DNA of 7,799 nt from assembly GCA_002470165.1 (NCBI GenBank), contig DKNF01000218.1, positions 1-7,799 on the forward strand. The letters are read 5' to 3'. Made by a program: the position numbers and the translations under genes. The notes beneath the pieces are model-generated. The model was not told where the DNA came from and ran no database searches. It saw only the letters and a list, made by a program, of their open reading frames with translations. The stretch is from Betaproteobacteria bacterium UBA7395 (GTDB lineage: Bacteria; Pseudomonadota; Gammaproteobacteria; Burkholderiales; Rhodocyclaceae). Positions 6,078 to 7,799 of the stretch are shown here, piece after piece (position 1 is the first letter of the stretch; the number at the start of each line of letters is the position of its first letter).

Positions 6078-6110
6078 AAAAAGGCCAGCAGGGTTACCCC
6101 GGCCGGCCTT
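6078..6110 (-). terminator. Intrinsic terminator of the Tim44-like gene
   Basis: Read on the minus strand, 18 bases after the stop codon, a nine-pair stem (AAGGCCGGC with GCTGGCCTT, one G-U pair) is followed by a one-base mismatch, three further G-C pairs and a GTAA loop of the GNRA type. It runs straight into TTTTT (6082-6078) and then GTTG. This is a textbook rho-independent terminator for leftward transcription. On the plus strand the hairpin also forms after the FrnE-like gene but is not followed by a T run, so termination there should be weaker. Confidence 0.88.
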
Positions 6111-6127
6111 GGCGTGAAATTTTCCGC

Positions 6128-7009
6128 TTACTGAACCTGCTGAATCCCGGCGATCACCCAGCCACGGCTGCCGTCGGTCGGCTTGGTCATGTGCCAGATT
6201 TCCGAGAAGCTCTCGACCGGGCCGTTGCGCTCTTCGCGGATCTGGCCGCTGAAATGCACGCTGACGACGTAACGGCCGGCTTCCTCGGCGACGTCGATGA
6301 CCTGGGCGTTGAGCTGGACGACATCGGTTTCCTGTGCCGCACCGTTGCGCTCGGCGATGGCCATCTTGATCTCGGCGAACATTTCCGGCGAGGTGAATTC
6401 GCGGATGTCGTCGAGGTTGCCGGCGTCGTTGGCGGCCTGCAGGCGGATGAAGTTGACCTTGGCGTTGCGCACGAAGCCCTCGGCGTCGAAATCGGCCGGG
6501 ATGTTGCCGCTACCCGTCGATTCAAGCGCTTCGGCTGCCGGCGTGAAGGCAGCAGAACCGCCGGCCGGGGTGAAGTCCGGACGGGCGACATTGCCCGGCT
6601 GGCCACCGTAGTTGGCGCCGGCAGCCGCGTACTGCATGCCGCCTTGTGCCTGGGCGCCGGCCTTCTTGCGCATGAAGAAAGCGATGGCGCCGATGACGAC
6701 CATGGCGAGCAGGGCGATCATCATGAAATTGGCCAGCTCTTCGCCGAAACCGAGGTGCGAGGCCAGGGCGGCCAGGCCGAGGCCGGCGGCCAGACCGGCG
6801 ACCGGGCCCATCCAGGAACGCTTCGGCTGGGCTTGCGGGGCTGCGGCCGGTTGCTGGCGCTGGGCCTGGTTGAAATTGTTGCTCGGCGGCGTGGCCTGGC
6901 GTTGCATGCCGGTCGAGCCACCGCCCCCGAGGCGCTTGGCTTCCGCATCGTTGATGTTCAGCGTGAAGCCGAGAACGACGGCTGCCGCCATTGCAATGAA
7001 CTTGTTCAT
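6128..7009 (-). CDS. Tim44-like domain membrane/envelope protein
   Basis: The protein is 293 residues. An N-terminal signal-like helix (1-24, ending DAEA) is followed by a Gly-rich patch (KRLGGGGSTG) and a Gln/Pro/Ala-rich linker (36-63). Two hydrophobic segments follow (about 66-88 and 92-113), the second ending in RKK, then another Ala/Gly-rich linker (118-168). The C-terminal domain (about 172-292) is of the Tim44-like/NTF2-fold type, seen in FDAEGFVRNAKVNFIRLQAAND and in GWVIAGIQQ at the end. Bacterial relatives are commonly annotated as Tim44-like or putative import inner-membrane translocase proteins, but no mitochondrial-type import role should be assumed; function is unknown. The ATG at 7009 is chosen for AGGAGA five bases upstream (7015-7020) and the signal helix; the frame is open further upstream only across the promoter. 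It has its own promoter and terminator, so it is probably a single-gene unit. Confidence 0.88.
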   Translation of the reverse strand: MNKFIAMAAAVVLGFTLNINDAEAKRLGGGGSTGMQRQATPPSNNFNQAQRQQPAAAPQAQPKRSWMGPVAGLAAGLGLAALASHLGFGEELANFMMIALLAMVVIGAIAFFMRKKAGAQAQGGMQYAAAGANYGGQPGNVARPDFTPAGGSAAFTPAAEALESTGSGNIPADFDAEGFVRNAKVNFIRLQAANDAGNLDDIREFTSPEMFAEIKMAIAERNGAAQETDVVQLNAQVIDVAEEAGRYVVSVHFSGQIREERNGPVESFSEIWHMTKPTDGSRGWVIAGIQQVQ

Positions 7010-7040
7010 GTTTGTCTCCTTCGGACAGTGATGTTCCGCG

Positions 7041-7068
7041 ATTGTACGCAGCCGAAGCATCCAGTAAA
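7041..7068 (-). promoter_or_regulatory. Candidate sigma-70 promoter of the Tim44-like gene
   Basis: On the minus strand TTTACT (7068-7063, 4 of 6 to the -35 consensus), a 16-base spacer, and TACAAT (7046-7041, 5 of 6 to the -10 consensus). The -10 lies 31 bases before the ATG at 7009, leaving a leader of about 25 bases that contains the AGGAGA ribosome site. The layout mirrors that of the ABC-operon -10. Confidence 0.55.
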
Positions 7069-7109
7069 AACAACGTGTCGCTGCAGTATGTTTCGAAAAA
7101 AATTGACGG

Positions 7110-7799
7110 TCAGGCTTGCAGCAGGGCCGCTGCCACCGCCGGATCGGCGGGGAAATAGAAATGCACGTAGGAGGCGGTCAGCCGTTGGCGGCGGTAGATG
7201 GCCTCGCCCTCGCGGCCGTCGGCAGTGACGGCGCGGCAGAGCGGCGGCAGCGGTGTTTCGCTCTTCGAGTAATGGAAGGTATGGCCGGCCAGCCGGCCTT
7301 CGGGCAGTTCGGCGAATTGCGTGCCGAGCGCTGCCAGCCGCTGCTGCATGACCGCCCGTCCGGGCAGCAAGCCGGCGAAGCGGTGGGATTGGCCGGCCTT
7401 GTCGACCACTTCCTCGAACAGGCTCATCATGCCGCCGCATTCGGCGAGCAGCGGCTTGCCGGCGTCGACGTGGGCGTGCAATGCCTGCCACAGGCCGGCG
7501 TTGGCGCTCAGTGCGGCGGCGTGCAGTTCCGGGTAGCCGCCGGGCAGCCAGGCGGCGTCGCATTCGGGCAGCGGGTCGCCGGCGACCGGCGAAAAGAAGC
7601 GCAGTTCGGCGCCAAGCGCCTGCAGGGTTTCCAGGTTGGCCGGGTAGATGAAGCCGTAGGCGGCGTCGCGGGCGATGGCGATGCGTCGGCCGGCAAGCAG
7701 CGGCGGAAGGGTCGGCGGCGATGCATCGCCGAAAGACACCGGTGCCGGCAGGTCGACCGTGGCACTCTCGGCCAGCGCGTCGGCCAGGCGGTCGAGGCG
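7110..7799 (-). CDS. Cobyrinate a,c-diamide synthase, C-terminal part (cut by window edge)
   Basis: Glutamine-dependent amidotransferase (CobB/CbiA family) that amidates the a and c side chains in corrin-ring (cobalamin) synthesis, in the cytosol. The visible 229 residues contain the end of the synthetase domain and the complete class I glutaminase domain. It begins near IAIARDAAYGFIYPANLETL, continues with WLPGGYPELHAAAL, and carries the nucleophile motif AECGGMM (cysteine codon at 7437-7439). Next come GHTFHYSKSE, the family's GHxFHYS box, and ASYVHFYFPADP near the C terminus. In most relatives the last box reads SYxHxHF; here Tyr replaces the second His, while the first, presumed catalytic, His is kept. 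The frame is open to the right edge, so the ATP-binding N-terminal half lies outside. CobB and CbiA names both apply depending on the aerobic or anaerobic route, so no symbol is assigned. Confidence 0.93.
   Translation of the reverse strand, partial: RLDRLADALAESATVDLPAPVSFGDASPPTLPPLLAGRRIAIARDAAYGFIYPANLETLQALGAELRFFSPVAGDPLPECDAAWLPGGYPELHAAALSANAGLWQALHAHVDAGKPLLAECGGMMSLFEEVVDKAGQSHRFAGLLPGRAVMQQRLAALGTQFAELPEGRLAGHTFHYSKSETPLPPLCRAVTADGREGEAIYRRQRLTASYVHFYFPADPAVAAALLQA

Noticed and set aside
5317..6117. 266-codon plus-strand frame overlapping the FrnE-like gene, starting GTG after AAGGA
   Set aside because: Out of frame with the clear CPWC protein, Arg/Pro-rich, and the purine run touches the GTG without a usable spacing.
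7096..7102. Run of seven A (T on the minus strand) just after the cobyrinate synthase stop, considered as a terminator
   Set aside because: No stable hairpin precedes the T run; only the small TGACCGTCA symmetry is seen, which has no room for a loop.
6191..7228. 345-codon plus-strand frame across the Tim44-like gene
   Set aside because: Antisense shadow of a gene that has its own promoter, ribosome site and terminator.

Overview
The window looks like chromosomal DNA of a high-GC betaproteobacterium, most likely of the Dechloromonas/Azonexus (Rhodocyclaceae) type. That placement is an inference from base composition, the flavour of the proteins and the housekeeping mix; no rRNA or other marker is present. 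I see no mobile element, CRISPR array, tRNA or phage gene. Ten protein-coding genes fill almost all of it, and every intergenic gap is shorter than 110 bases.

Left block (1-1368, minus strand): the start of a LivH-type permease gene, cut by the window edge, preceded by the gene for its periplasmic substrate-binding protein. The two overlap by four bases and form the front of a branched-chain amino-acid (HAAT) type ABC uptake operon. Across a 99-base divergent region lies queC (7-deazaguanine/queuosine pathway), followed after one base by a YeeE/YedE-family sulfur-compound transporter (plus strand, 1468-3250). A small two-helix membrane protein gene on the minus strand runs into the transporter gene, and their stop codons overlap.

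Middle block (3538-6049, plus strand): a metallo-beta-lactamase-fold hydrolase with a Tat-like signal, the HNH protein YajD, and an unrecognised 121-residue protein are closely packed (gaps of 12 and 3 bases). After an 88-base gap rich in small inverted repeats comes a FrnE-like DsbA-family thiol oxidoreductase. The 72-base region upstream of the hydrolase contains an AT-rich promoter-like stretch overlapped by an 18-base dyad that could be an operator.

Right block (6081-7799, minus strand): a Tim44-like-domain membrane protein with its own promoter and a very clear intrinsic terminator, then the C-terminal part of cobyrinate a,c-diamide synthase (cobalamin synthesis), cut by the right edge.

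The genes belong to several unrelated processes: amino-acid uptake, tRNA modification, sulfur uptake, thiol redox chemistry, envelope function and vitamin B12. I do not see an obvious new multi-gene system. The most open questions are the MBL / YajD / unknown-protein cluster with its dyad, the direct repeats between the binding-protein gene and queC, the possibly leaderless queC transcript, and the competing hairpins before the FrnE-like gene.
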